From Streptomyces venezuelae (lineage in GTDB: Bacteria; Actinomycetota; Actinomycetes; Streptomycetales; Streptomycetaceae), in assembly GCF_008642335.1 (NCBI RefSeq), contig NZ_CP029191.1, forward strand, positions 7,316,001-7,380,000: a stretch of 64,000 nt of DNA. The letters run 5' to 3'. The notes under the pieces are model-generated. The model was not told the DNA's origin, made no database searches, and saw nothing but the letters and a program-made list of their open reading frames with translations. Positions 50,945 to 59,655 of this stretch are shown piece after piece. Each line of letters starts with the position of its first letter. Within the stretch, counting starts at the first letter, position 1. The position numbers were made by a program, and so were the translations under genes.

Positions 50945-52504
50945 ATGGCATCCACGCTTCCCGACCCCGCCCCACGCCCTCAACAACCGCCGAACGGAGC
51001 AGGGTCCGCTGCTGATGTGAGCCCGGACGCGAGTCCTGACGCGAGCCCGGACGCGAGTCCTGACGCGAGCCCGGACGCCCGCGTCGCCGAACCACCACAC
51101 GACCGGCCCGGCGGCGGCAGTCGCATCGAGGCCCACGGCATCGACCACATCCCGGACTCCGAACGGCACGGCCGGGCCCGCGAGTTGTTCCCCGTCTGGG
51201 CCGCCGCCAACGTCAACTACCTGAGCCTGGTGATCGGCGGCGCCCTGATCCTGATGGGGCTGACCCTGTGGCAGGCCCTCGCCGTGCTCGTCGTCGGCAA
51301 CCTCTTCTGGACGCTGACCGGGCTGCTCGCCGTGTCGGGACCGGCCGCGGGCGCGCCCAGCGAGGTGATCACGCGAGCCCTGTACGGAGTCATCGGCAAC
51401 CGCGTGAACAACGCGATCGTCGGCTGGCTGATCTCCGTCTGCTACTTCGCGCTGAACCTGTCGGCCGCCGCGGTGGCCGCCTTCTCCCTGGTCGAGAAGG
51501 TCGGGATCACGGCGGACACGGGAGTCAAGGTCGTCGTGATCGTCGTCATCGCCGCACTCACCCTCACCATCAGCGTCTACGGCCACGCCGTGATCGTGCG
51601 GCTGTACCCGGTGATCACGCTCGCACTCGGCGCCGCGTTCCTGGTCGTCGCCGGCCACGTGGTCCACCACGCCGACTTCTCGTACGCCCCCGCGCACCGC
51701 CTGAGCGGCGTCGACCTGTGGGCGACCGTCCTCGCCGGAGTCACCCTCGTGGCCTCGGGGCCCCTGTCGTACACCACGAGTGCGGACTTCTCTCGCTACC
51801 TGCCCCGCACCACGTCCAAGCGCGCGGTCGCCGGCTGGACGGCGCTCGGCGGCTTCCTGCCCAGCATGGTGGTCTGTTCCCTGGGCGCGCTCGCGGCGAC
51901 CGCCGTCGACATGACCGATCCGCAGTCGGCCCTGGAGTCGATCCTGCCCGGCTGGTTCACGCCCGTCTTCCTGCTGGCGCTCGTCCTCGGCACCATCGCC
52001 ATCAACGCCCTCACCGCGTACAGCGCCGGGCTCGCGCTCCAAGCCGTGGGCCTGCGCATACGCCGCTCCGTCAGCGTGCTGTTCGACGGCACGGCGGCAG
52101 TCGCACTCACCCTGTACGGACTGCTCGTCTCCAACTTCCTCGACACGGTCAACAACGTCCTGCAGCTCACCGTCGTCCTGCTCGGCCCCAGCACGGCGAT
52201 CTACGCCACCGACATCGTCCTGCGCCGTGCCCGCTACGACGGACAGGCCCTCGCCGACGAGACCCGCACCAGCCCCTTCTGGTATCGCGGCGGCATCAAC
52301 CCGGCGGGTGCGTGTGCCCTGCTGGCGGGCTCGACCGCCGCCGCGCTCTGCGTGGACACCCTGTACACGGGTCCGCTCGCCGAGGCACTCGGCGGCCTGG
52401 ACCTCGCGCTGCCGGTGGGCATGGCACTGGCGAGCGGCTGCTACGCGCTGATCAGCCGCACGCCTCTGACGCACGGGCCGGTGCGGCGTGCTGGGGAGAG
52501 CTGA
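50945..52504 (+). CDS. NCS1-family cytosine/purine/hydantoin permease
   Basis: 519 residues. After a 75-residue hydrophilic leader with a Ser-Pro-Asp-Ala repeat come ~12 helices, starting 'ELFPVWAAANVNYLSLVIGGALILMGLTLWQALAVLVVGNLFWTLTGLLAVSGPAAGAPSEVITRALYGVIGNRVN'. 'TTSADFSRYLPRTTSKRAV' and 'YSAGLALQAVGLRI' are NCS1/CodB marks. Likely a sodium- or proton-coupled importer of a nucleobase or hydantoin. Opposite a TetR gene, with an amidohydrolase beyond it. Confidence 0.88.
   Translation: MASTLPDPAPRPQQPPNGAGSAADVSPDASPDASPDASPDASPDARVAEPPHDRPGGGSRIEAHGIDHIPDSERHGRARELFPVWAAANVNYLSLVIGGALILMGLTLWQALAVLVVGNLFWTLTGLLAVSGPAAGAPSEVITRALYGVIGNRVNNAIVGWLISVCYFALNLSAAAVAAFSLVEKVGITADTGVKVVVIVVIAALTLTISVYGHAVIVRLYPVITLALGAAFLVVAGHVVHHADFSYAPAHRLSGVDLWATVLAGVTLVASGPLSYTTSADFSRYLPRTTSKRAVAGWTALGGFLPSMVVCSLGALAATAVDMTDPQSALESILPGWFTPVFLLALVLGTIAINALTAYSAGLALQAVGLRIRRSVSVLFDGTAAVALTLYGLLVSNFLDTVNNVLQLTVVLLGPSTAIYATDIVLRRARYDGQALADETRTSPFWYRGGINPAGACALLAGSTAAALCVDTLYTGPLAEALGGLDLALPVGMALASGCYALISRTPLTHGPVRRAGES
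51019..51078. repeat. 24-bp repeat encoding Ser-Pro-Asp-Ala units
   Basis: Two full 24-bp copies (51019-51042, 51043-51066) and half a third, within the permease leader; each codes two SPDA units, five in all. Confidence 0.9.
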
Positions 52505-52976
52505 CGCGGCCAGGACCGGTGGCCGGTGTCCGGCTGGACGTACCGTGCCCGCAGGTGCGGTCGGCCTCGGTGTGCGGCAGGCGCACACGGTGTGCCAGAT
52601 CCCGCGTCATGCGCTTGGTGAGCCGACTGCGCCAGGCGACGCCGGGGTAGCACGCGCGCAGGTGCGAGATGGCCCGGGTGCCAAGGCCGCTGTCCTGGAG
52701 CGGCGAGGCGACGTACACCTCCGTGATCACGCCGCTCGCGCACTGTTCGCACACCTCGTACGTGAGCTGCCCGACAACACGGCGCGTATGGACCAGCAGC
52801 AGGGTGTCGGTCCGGGCGGCCGGCCCCGGCGAGTGGACGATCCGCACATCGCGATGGGCGAGCAGCCGCCGGTGCAGCCTGCCGCGTCGTCGGCGTGCCC
52901 TGGTATGCCGGGCGGGGCCCTGGCCGGGAAGCACGCGTGCGAGAGACGTCGGCACCACTGCGAGTTTCTCAAGCAT
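52452..52976 (-). CDS. GNAT-like acetyltransferase
   Basis: 174 residues from ATG 52976. 'RIVHSPGPAARTDTLLLVHTRRVVGQLTYEVCEQCASGVITEVYVASPLQDSGLGTRAISHLRACYPGVAWRSRL' reads as a minimal GNAT core: a beta strand with 'GVITEVYV' and the acetyl-CoA loop 'QDSGLGTRA'. The C-terminus is basic with His/Cys. The two-Cys 'YEVCEQCASG' is unusual and could bind metal. It overlaps the 3' end of the NCS1 gene by 53 bases. Function unknown. Confidence 0.65.
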   Translation of the reverse strand: MLEKLAVVPTSLARVLPGQGPARHTRARRRRGRLHRRLLAHRDVRIVHSPGPAARTDTLLLVHTRRVVGQLTYEVCEQCASGVITEVYVASPLQDSGLGTRAISHLRACYPGVAWRSRLTKRMTRDLAHRVRLPHTEADRTCGHGTSSRTPATGPGRVSSPQHAAPARASEACG

Positions 52977-53067
52977 GGAACTGCGGTTACCCCGGGGCCA
53001 TCGGCCGAACCACCCGCTCGGCCGACCGTCCCCTCTTGGGACGTTGTGCCTCGGGTACCTGGTGTGC

Positions 53068-53832
53068 ATGAACGACATGAACGAGATGCTGGAGGCCGGT
53101 GCGTTCGGCCTGCTGGCCGGTTCCGCTCTGCTGGTGGGTGCCGTGCTCGGCTTCGCGGTGCGCTTCCCGCGGCTGGTGATCGCCTCGGTCATGGCTTTCG
53201 GCGCGGGGGTGTTGCTGTCGGCGGTGTCCTTCGAACTGATCGCCGAAGCGCACCGGGAGGCGGGGATGGTGCCGGTGGTGGTGGGTGCTCTGGCGGGAGC
53301 CGGCCTGTACACGGGGGGCAACGTGTTGCTGGCCCGCCGGGGCGCGCGCCAGCGCAAGCGCTCCGGGCACGTGCGCCGGCAGCCCTCCGAGAGCCAGCAG
53401 GCCGGCTCCGGTCTGGCCCTCGCGCTCGGCGCGCTGCTGGACGGGGTGCCCGAGTCCGCGGTCATCGGTGTCGGATTGGCCGATGGCGGCGCGGTCAGTA
53501 CGGCAACCGTCGCCGCGGTGTTCATCAGCAACATCCCCGAAGGCCTGTCAAGTTCGGCGGGCATGAAGAGCGCGGGCCGCAGCAAGGGATACGTCTTCGG
53601 CGTATGGGGGACGATCGCCGCCGCGAGCACCGTGTCCGCGATGGCCGGGTACGCCCTCGTGGGCGTGCTGTCGACGGCCGTCATGGCCGGCGTGATGGCG
53701 CTCGCCGCGGGCGCGATCATCGCGATGATCGCGGACACGATGATCCCGGAGGCGTTCGAAGACAGTCACCTGGCCATCGGCGCCATCACCGTCAGCGGTT
53801 TCCTCCTCTCCTTCGCCCTCTCCCACAGCTGA
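53068..53832 (+). CDS. ZIP-family metal transporter
   Basis: 254 residues from ATG 53068; a weak or absent ribosome site. Membrane helices at both ends and a His/Arg/Gln-rich loop in the middle ('ARRGARQRKRSGHVRRQPSESQQ') as in ZIP proteins. 'LALGALLDGVPESAVIGVGLADG' and 'VAAVFISNIPEGLSSSAGM' are the two metal-site helices (D-x-x-P-E and N-x-P-E-G). It should import or export zinc or a similar divalent ion. Divergent from the GNAT-like gene. Confidence 0.85.
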   Translation: MNDMNEMLEAGAFGLLAGSALLVGAVLGFAVRFPRLVIASVMAFGAGVLLSAVSFELIAEAHREAGMVPVVVGALAGAGLYTGGNVLLARRGARQRKRSGHVRRQPSESQQAGSGLALALGALLDGVPESAVIGVGLADGGAVSTATVAAVFISNIPEGLSSSAGMKSAGRSKGYVFGVWGTIAAASTVSAMAGYALVGVLSTAVMAGVMALAAGAIIAMIADTMIPEAFEDSHLAIGAITVSGFLLSFALSHS

Positions 53833-53893
53833 CCCTTTCCCACAGCGGACGGCAGGTCCCACAGCCGACGACAGACCGGCCCGGCGTGCGGGC

Positions 53894-55423
53894 TCAGCAG
53901 GCGCCGAGGTCCTGCCAGACGCCCCACTCTCCGGTGGTGCCGGGCTCCTCGCCCGTCGTCCACCACTTGGCCTTCCAGGTGTGGCCCTTGTGCGAGACCT
54001 GCTGGCCGCCGGTGTAGACCGTGCCGGATGCCCAGGGCGCCGCCGTGCACTGGTTGCCGTTGCCACCGGTGATGGTCAGGGAGTACGTCGCCGAGTGCGC
54101 GGCGGACGGACTCGCGCCACTGACCACGAGTTTGTACGTCCCGTTGACGGCCGCTGTGGTCGTGCTGAGCGTGAGGGTCGACGTTCCGCCGGCCGTCACC
54201 GAGGCGGGGTCGAGGGTGGCGGTCACGCCGGCCGGGGCGCCGCTGACGGTGAGCTTCACGGTCTGGGCGCTGCCCGCGGTCACCGAGGTCTTCACCGTGG
54301 CACTGGTGGAACCGCCCGCCTTGACCGTCGCCGACGCCGGGGTCGCCGTCAGTGAGAAGTCGTCGCTCGGGGCCGTGCCGCCGCTGGTGAAGGGCGCGAA
54401 GATGCGCGAGAAGTCCCAGGTGTTCTGCTCGATGCCGGAGCAGTTGTCCGCCGCGGGACCGCCGGGGCAACCGCCGTTGTCGCGCTGGAGCGCCCAGAAG
54501 GAGATCATGTTGATCCCCTTGGCGACCGCCCAGTCGTAGACCTCCCTGGCGTTGGCGAGGGTGAACGTCTCGGCCGGGCCGAAGTCGTCGACGCCGGGCA
54601 TCTCGGTGACGCCGATCATGCCCCAGAGCTGCGCCTGGCTCTTGTTCGGGTAGAGCTTGGCGAGCTGGTCGTAAAGGCCCTGGGCGGCGGTCTTGGTGTC
54701 CTGCGCCATGTCGTGGGCGGCGTTGTCGTAGTAGTCGAACGTCATGAGGTTGGCGACGTCGACCCGCGCGCCGTTGGCCACGGCGCTCTTCAGCACGGCG
54801 AGACCACTGGGCGCGAGGCCGCGCGTCGTCGTCGGCAGGGTGTACGAGATCTCCAGCTTGCGTCCGTTCGCGGCGGCCCAGTCCTGGACCTTCTTGATCG
54901 CCTTGTTCCGCCGGTCGATGCCGGCGGCGTTGTCCAGCGAGTCGACCTCGATGTCCATGTCGAGCCGGGGGATGTCGTACGTCGTGACGACCTTCTGGTA
55001 GACGGCGGCGATCTGGTCGACGTCCGTACAGCTGTCGGCGATCTCGGTTCCGGTGGTGTCCGCCGTGTAGCCGCCGAAGGATGGGATGACGTCCCCGCCG
55101 CGTCCCTGGATGGTCTTGATGTCGGCGCCGAAGGACGACGAGGCGATGGGCAGCGAGGTGTCGCCGTTCCAGTAGGCCGTGCAGGAGCCCTTCGACGCGG
55201 TCTGGAGGAACGCCATCGTCAGGTGCTTGGCCCCGGACTGTGCGCTGAGTTCGGCCGGGCTCTCGCCCGTCCACGATTCGAAGTAGGGGGCGAAGACCCG
55301 CGCGGGGAGCGGGGTCGCGGCCTGGGCGGGGGCGCCCGAAACCGCGGTCAGACCCAGAGCGGCCACGGCGGTGGCCACCGCGGTGAGAGTGGCACGGAGG
55401 GATCGCGTACGTCTCATGGCCAT
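53894..55423 (-). CDS. Secreted GH18 chitinase with C-terminal CBM5/12
   Basis: 509 residues from ATG 55423 (an in-frame ATG at 55417 is also possible; no clear ribosome site for either). Signal peptide ~1-35 ('LTAVATAVAALGLTAVSGAPAQA'). GH18 domain ~38-370 with D-M-D-I-E at 155-159, Glu159 the acid. Then a beta-sandwich of ~85 residues ('DDFSLTATPASATVKAGGSTSATVKTSVTAG') and a terminal CBM5/12 ('APWASGTVYTGGQQVSHKGHTWKAKWWTTGEEPG'). It resembles Streptomyces ChiC/ChiD-type endochitinases. Its promoter holds the same kind of paired repeats as the GH19 gene. Confidence 0.95.
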   Translation of the reverse strand: MAMRRTRSLRATLTAVATAVAALGLTAVSGAPAQAATPLPARVFAPYFESWTGESPAELSAQSGAKHLTMAFLQTASKGSCTAYWNGDTSLPIASSSFGADIKTIQGRGGDVIPSFGGYTADTTGTEIADSCTDVDQIAAVYQKVVTTYDIPRLDMDIEVDSLDNAAGIDRRNKAIKKVQDWAAANGRKLEISYTLPTTTRGLAPSGLAVLKSAVANGARVDVANLMTFDYYDNAAHDMAQDTKTAAQGLYDQLAKLYPNKSQAQLWGMIGVTEMPGVDDFGPAETFTLANAREVYDWAVAKGINMISFWALQRDNGGCPGGPAADNCSGIEQNTWDFSRIFAPFTSGGTAPSDDFSLTATPASATVKAGGSTSATVKTSVTAGSAQTVKLTVSGAPAGVTATLDPASVTAGGTSTLTLSTTTAAVNGTYKLVVSGASPSAAHSATYSLTITGGNGNQCTAAPWASGTVYTGGQQVSHKGHTWKAKWWTTGEEPGTTGEWGVWQDLGAC

Positions 55424-55502
55424 CCAAGAGGTAGGAGGCGTCAACTCAGGTGTGACGCACAGGAGATGCCTACGGAATAGCCCTGCGGGCAGGGGCATGT
55501 CA

Positions 55503-55532
55503 ATGGTCTGAACCAAATAAGGACTAGACCAA
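55503..55532 (-). promoter_or_regulatory. Chitinase promoter with two dre-like 12-bp repeats
   Basis: On the minus strand: TGGTCTAGTCCT, five bases, then TGGTTCAGACCA. Both are one to two changes from the TGGTCTAGACCA core at the GH19 promoter, and the site is 80 bp before the GH18 start. Likely DasR-controlled. Confidence 0.75.
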
Positions 55533-55541
55533 TACCCGTGC

Positions 55542-57272
55542 CTATCCGGTACCTGAGCGGCGAGCGTCATCCAGGACGTCACGAAGTGCCCAGTAGGCCG
55601 GTTTCGCCTCGTACGTCGCGTCCCAGGGAAGAGCGTTTCCCGGACTCGGGGGATAGTGCCGCAGGTCAGCCGTGGAGCCGTACTTGTCCGTGAAACCCCA
55701 GGTCGAGAACGAGGTGCAGTTGGGTTCCTCGCCGCAGACCCTGAGCTTTCCCGCCAACTGGCGGGCCTGGATGTCCTCTTCGTCCTCGTCGACGAGGACG
55801 TCCGCCTCCGAGACCCGGGCCTTCAGGCCGAGCCCGGCCAGAGCCCGGATCTTGCGTCGGAAGACCTCGGGGTCGGTACGGTCGCCGATGGCGTATTCGT
55901 GGTCCTGGAAACCGACGCCATCGATCGGGACGCCCCGCTCCTTCAACCGGACCAGCAGCGCGTAGAGCGCATCCCAGCGTGGACCGTCCTCCTCCACCCC
56001 GTACTCGTTGAGGTACAGCACCGCGTGCGGGTCGGCCTCGCGGGCAGCATGGAAGGCGATGTCGATGTACTCCTCACCCATCGCTTCGAACCACAACTGT
56101 GGCCGCACGCCCCGGTTGCCGTTGGAGTAGTCCTCATCCTCGTCGGACATGGGCTCGTTCACCACGTCCCATTCCGCCACCTTGCCCCGGAAGTGACCCG
56201 CTACCGCGCGTATGTGCTCCACCATGACGCGCCTGCGTTGCCCGCGCGTCATCTCGGCACGCATCCATGCGGGCAGGGCTTCGAACCAGACGAGGGTGTG
56301 GCCGTGCACCTTCATCCTGTTGGCCTCGGCGAATTCCGCCAAGGCATCGCCTTCCGCGAACGCGAACACGCCGCGTCGAGGCTGGACGAACTGCGGCTTG
56401 AAGTCGTTCTCCGACGTCAGCATGGAGAACTCCTCACCCGCCGTCCGGCGGTAGGCGCTGTCGGTCAGCAAGGGGCCCGCGGCCAAGGCGGTTCCCATAC
56501 GGATCGGGCGTGGGAGAACCGCCGCCAGATCACGCATCGCATCGCTGGACCGGGGCACTCGCAGGCCAGGCGCGTCCATGACGGACATCCGGCCCCCTCC
56601 CAGCGACCGCGCGTGGAGATCGCTGAGGGTCCAGCCCTTTCCGCGGGCTCCCGCGTCCGCGCCGAACCAGATGCGGCCACTGCCGAAGACGTCCCGCGCG
56701 GGAACGGTTCCCACGACCCTGCCGTCGGCCTCCAGCACAAGCCTGTCCGCGCGGAGTTCGGCGGCGAGGCGGACTTCGAGCCCCAGGCCGCTGCCGAAGG
56801 TCCGGGTCATCGCAGGCCTGTCGGAGTCCCCGTCCCAGCGGTCGATCCGGAGCCTCCCGCCGACCACGCCGATGCGCACACCGCGCCGTTCGTAGCGCCA
56901 TTCGTCGTAGATGACCGGCGTCTCACCGTACAGATGCAGGTAGGCATCCGTGTCATCCGTGCGCCGCAGGCCCGCTTCGATCCGGACGTCCCCTTGGAAC
57001 ACCATGTGGGGACCGCGCAGGTTCACCGGTGGGTTCGGTTGTCCGCCGGTACCGTCCTGGCGTGTGATGCGCCGGTCGAGGGGTGTGATTCGTACCCCTG
57101 TGCGCGTGGGCTTCCCGCCCGCGAAGTGAGCCCAGTCCCTGCCGTTCAGGAGGTCCTCCACAGGTCCTCCCGCGGGCGCGGAGGTGTCGGCACGGTCACC
57201 CGGGACACCGGCGACCAGGGCACACACGGCCGCGATGACAACGCTCTGTCGAAACCGCATGAACAGCAGCAC
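55542..57272 (-). CDS. GH10 endo-beta-1,4-xylanase-like protein with N-terminal jelly-roll domain
   Basis: 576 residues from GTG 57272 (ATG at 57260 is equally possible). Signal peptide in residues 1-30. Residues ~40-225 look like a concanavalin-like sandwich ('[39 protein letters not shown]', '[22 protein letters not shown]'). GH10 TIM barrel from ~255: '[16 protein letters not shown]', Glu373 (acid/base) in 'VVNEPMSD', 'LNEYGVE' and Glu489 (nucleophile) in 'ARVSEADVL', where most GH10s have T-E-L-D. Secreted hemicellulase; true substrate may not be xylan. Its 3' end lies 10 bp from the GH18 promoter repeats. Confidence 0.88.
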   Translation of the reverse strand: MLLFMRFRQSVVIAAVCALVAGVPGDRADTSAPAGGPVEDLLNGRDWAHFAGGKPTRTGVRITPLDRRITRQDGTGGQPNPPVNLRGPHMVFQGDVRIEAGLRRTDDTDAYLHLYGETPVIYDEWRYERRGVRIGVVGGRLRIDRWDGDSDRPAMTRTFGSGLGLEVRLAAELRADRLVLEADGRVVGTVPARDVFGSGRIWFGADAGARGKGWTLSDLHARSLGGGRMSVMDAPGLRVPRSSDAMRDLAAVLPRPIRMGTALAAGPLLTDSAYRRTAGEEFSMLTSENDFKPQFVQPRRGVFAFAEGDALAEFAEANRMKVHGHTLVWFEALPAWMRAEMTRGQRRRVMVEHIRAVAGHFRGKVAEWDVVNEPMSDEDEDYSNGNRGVRPQLWFEAMGEEYIDIAFHAAREADPHAVLYLNEYGVEEDGPRWDALYALLVRLKERGVPIDGVGFQDHEYAIGDRTDPEVFRRKIRALAGLGLKARVSEADVLVDEDEEDIQARQLAGKLRVCGEEPNCTSFSTWGFTDKYGSTADLRHYPPSPGNALPWDATYEAKPAYWALRDVLDDARRSGTG

Positions 57273-57316
57273 TCCGTATCCTCAGTCCCCGGCTGCGGCG
57301 GCAGGAACGGTCCGGG

Positions 57317-57727
57317 TCAGCGGGCGTTGCTCCAGCCGCCTGCGCCGGCGGAGTACGAGTCGAGCAGGTCCACCACGAAGACCAGGGTCGAGCCGGCCGG
57401 AATCAACGGCGAGGGCGACTGGTTGCCGTAGCCGAGACGCGGGGGAACGACGATCTCGCGCCGACCGCCGACCTTCATCCCCCTCAACCCCCGGTCCCAG
57501 CCCTTGATGACCCTGCCGCCGCCCAAGGGGAACTTGAAGGGCTGGTCACGGTCCCAGGAGGAGTCGAACTCCTTCCCGGTCTCGAAGGTCACCCCGACGT
57601 AATGGACCCTGACCACCGTGCCCGGCTTCACTTCGTCGCCGTCCCCGACGATCAGGTCCCGGATGGTCAGTTCGGCGGGCGCAGCGCCCTCGGGCACGTC
57701 GACCTCGGGCTTCGTCAGTTCGCTCAT
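57317..57727 (-). CDS. FKBP-type peptidyl-prolyl isomerase
   Basis: 136 residues, no signal peptide, so cytoplasmic. FKBP marks: '[85 protein letters not shown]', with the ligand-pocket Tyr, Phe, Asp, Val, Ile, Trp and Tyr. The short acidic start matches the FKBP-12-like cytoplasmic proteins of Streptomyces; a 13-residue tail follows the last strand. It folds proline-containing proteins. Confidence 0.92.
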   Translation of the reverse strand: MSELTKPEVDVPEGAAPAELTIRDLIVGDGDEVKPGTVVRVHYVGVTFETGKEFDSSWDRDQPFKFPLGGGRVIKGWDRGLRGMKVGGRREIVVPPRLGYGNQSPSPLIPAGSTLVFVVDLLDSYSAGAGGWSNAR

Positions 57728-57916
57728 CGCACTTCGTCACTCTCCGTCGCGGCGGAGGATGACGATAACGCGCATGCCGGTTCCGGAGCGCACGGATCAG
57801 TGGCTGCGCGGCGATGTTCCTCACAGGCTTCGGATCGGGCGTGTGCCAGTTGTAGATTGATGGCGCCCTTGACCTGCAGAAGCGCGGGCAGGGAGCCTAC
57901 CTTTCGGAGCGCTGCC

Positions 57917-58345
57917 ATGTTGCGAACCATGTTCAAGTCCAAGATTCACCGCGCCACGGTGACCCAGGCCGACCTGCACTACGTGGGGTCCATCACCATC
58001 GACGCGGATCTCCTCGACGCCGCCGACCTGCTGCCCGGTGAGCTCGTCCACATCGTCGACGTCACCAACGGTGCCCGGCTGGAGACGTACACCATCGAGG
58101 GGGAGCGGGGGAGCGGTGTCATCGGGATCAACGGTGCGGCCGCGCACCTCGTGCACCCCGGCGACAAGGTGATCATCATCAGCTACGCGCAGGTCGAGGA
58201 CGCGGAGGCGCGGGCGCTGCGGCCGCGGGTCGTGCACGTCGACGAGGGCAACCGCGTGGTCGCCCTCGGGGACGACCCGGCGGAGGCGGTGCCGGGGGAC
58301 CCGGACATGGTGCGGAATCCGCAGAGCCGCCGGGTCACCGATTGA
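57917..58345 (+). CDS. panD: Aspartate 1-decarboxylase PanD
   Basis: 142 residues from ATG 57917. The self-cleavage site is Gly24-Ser25 in '[14 protein letters not shown]', which gives the pyruvoyl cofactor; '[31 protein letters not shown]' is the conserved body. It makes beta-alanine from aspartate for pantothenate and CoA. The C-terminal ~25 residues are longer than in E. coli PanD, common in actinomycetes. The TGA overlaps the ATG of the next gene by one base. Confidence 0.97.
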   Translation: MLRTMFKSKIHRATVTQADLHYVGSITIDADLLDAADLLPGELVHIVDVTNGARLETYTIEGERGSGVIGINGAAAHLVHPGDKVIIISYAQVEDAEARALRPRVVHVDEGNRVVALGDDPAEAVPGDPDMVRNPQSRRVTD

Positions 58346-59013
58346 TGGACGCGCTGGGGCTTCTGCACACCTCTCCCGTGCACGTCCCCGTCTTCGACGG
58401 GCTGCGGGACGCGGGGCATCCTGGACTCGAACTGCGTCATCACGTCGAGGAGGAGCTCCTGGCTCGGGCGCGGCGCGAAGGACCCGAAGCCGTTGCCCGC
58501 GCGGTGCGGGCCGCTCTTGTACGGGTTGCCGACGGCGGTGAGGGCGGCCGGGTCGGTGCCGTGCTGTGCACGTGTTCCACCATCGGCGGCGTGGCCGAGA
58601 CCCTAGGGGGCGACTTGGGGGTTCCGGTGGTCCGGGTCGACCGGCCCATGGCGGCCGCTGCCGTCGCCGCCGGGTCCCGGGTCGTCGTCCTCGCCGCGGT
58701 CGCGTCCACCGTCGCGCCGACCTCCGCGCTCGTCGAGGAGGAGGCGCGGCGGGCCGGACGCGACGTCTCCGTGCGGACCGTGGTGGTCGAGGGGGCCTGG
58801 GAGCGGTTCGAGGCGGGGGACACCGCCGGGTATGCGGAGAGCGTGGCCCGGGCGGTGCGCGGGGTGCTGGACGCCGACGCGATCGTGCTGGCGCAGGCCT
58901 CCATGGCGGGGGCGGAGGCGCTGGTTCCGGAGGTGCGGGTGCCGGTGTTCGCCAGTCCCCGGCTCGGGCTCGCGGCCGCGGCGGCGCTGGTCGCGGGGAG
59001 GGGACAGAGGTAG
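58345..59013 (+). CDS. Asp/Glu racemase-family protein
   Basis: 222 residues from ATG 58345, sharing one base with the panD stop. 'LLHTSPVHVPVFDGLRDAGHPGLELRHHVEEELLARA' and 'VGAVLCTCSTIGGVAETLG' give the first catalytic Cys (C-T-C-S-T); the second expected Cys near 'IVLAQASMAGAEALVPE' is replaced by Ala. A racemase would need two thiols, so the reaction may be a lyase/isomerase or the second Cys may sit elsewhere. Coupling to panD suggests a link to aspartate metabolism, but this is inference. Confidence 0.7.
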   Translation: MDALGLLHTSPVHVPVFDGLRDAGHPGLELRHHVEEELLARARREGPEAVARAVRAALVRVADGGEGGRVGAVLCTCSTIGGVAETLGGDLGVPVVRVDRPMAAAAVAAGSRVVVLAAVASTVAPTSALVEEEARRAGRDVSVRTVVVEGAWERFEAGDTAGYAESVARAVRGVLDADAIVLAQASMAGAEALVPEVRVPVFASPRLGLAAAAALVAGRGQR

Positions 59014-59226
59014 ACGCGCAGGGACGGGGTGGTGCGGGGGCGGGTCCCGCAGGCGGGTGTCCGTCGCGGGCGGCACGCCAGTAGGGGGGCCGGGGCGGTG
59101 CGAGGTGCCGGTCCCGCTGCCGGGTGTCCGTCGCGGGCAGCATGCAGGGAACCGTGGAAGGCTTGGGCGCGGGGGCCTCGGGTACGCGGGGAGGAACCGC
59201 TGGCGTACCACTGCTGGAGGAGTGCA

Positions 59227-59448
59227 ATGACGCAACCGTTCCCCGATCCCGCACCGACTCCGGGGCCGGTCAGGCCCTTCCCGGACCCTGACCCCGTGCC
59301 GCCGCCCGAGCCGGAGAGGCCCTACCCGGACCCGGACCCCGTACCGCGCCCGGGACCGCGCCCCAGCCCGGACCCGCCGCCTCCGTCCCCGATCCCTCAG
59401 CCGGGCCCCGACCCGGCGCCCGAGCCACAGCCCGACCCGATGCGCTGA
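59227..59448 (+). CDS. Proline/aspartate-rich small protein
   Basis: 73 residues from ATG 59227 with a good CTGGAGGAG upstream. Nearly the whole sequence is Pro, Asp, Glu and Arg: 'PFPDPDPVPPPEPERPYPDPDPVP'. About half the residues are proline, so it is extended or disordered. No family known. The strong ribosome site and following hairpin support expression, but such Pro-rich frames can be spurious in GC-rich DNA. Confidence 0.45.
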   Translation: MTQPFPDPAPTPGPVRPFPDPDPVPPPEPERPYPDPDPVPRPGPRPSPDPPPPSPIPQPGPDPAPEPQPDPMR

Positions 59449-59478
59449 GGCCGGCGTCGGCGTCGCCGATGTAAGCGA

Positions 59479-59515
59479 GGGCGTGGGCTGGGCCACCCGG
59501 CCCATGCCCACGCCC
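59479..59515. terminator. Long G/C hairpin
   Basis: Left arm GGGCGTGGGC-TGGGCC pairs with GGCCCA-T-GCCCACGCCC around ACCC; one bulged T, 16 bp in all. It lies 31 bases after the Pro-rich gene and 140 before the CE7 gene, a probable terminator. Confidence 0.7.
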
Positions 59516-59655
59516 ACGCCTGCGTCGGCCATGTCCCCCGGCGTCTCGCCCGGGGTGACTTGAGACGGGGCAGGTGTGGGCAAGCGGCAGTGTGAAGGAT
59601 GTCGGTTGCCGCAGCACCGACATAACGTGCTTCCCGCCCCCAGAAGGAGTCGCCC

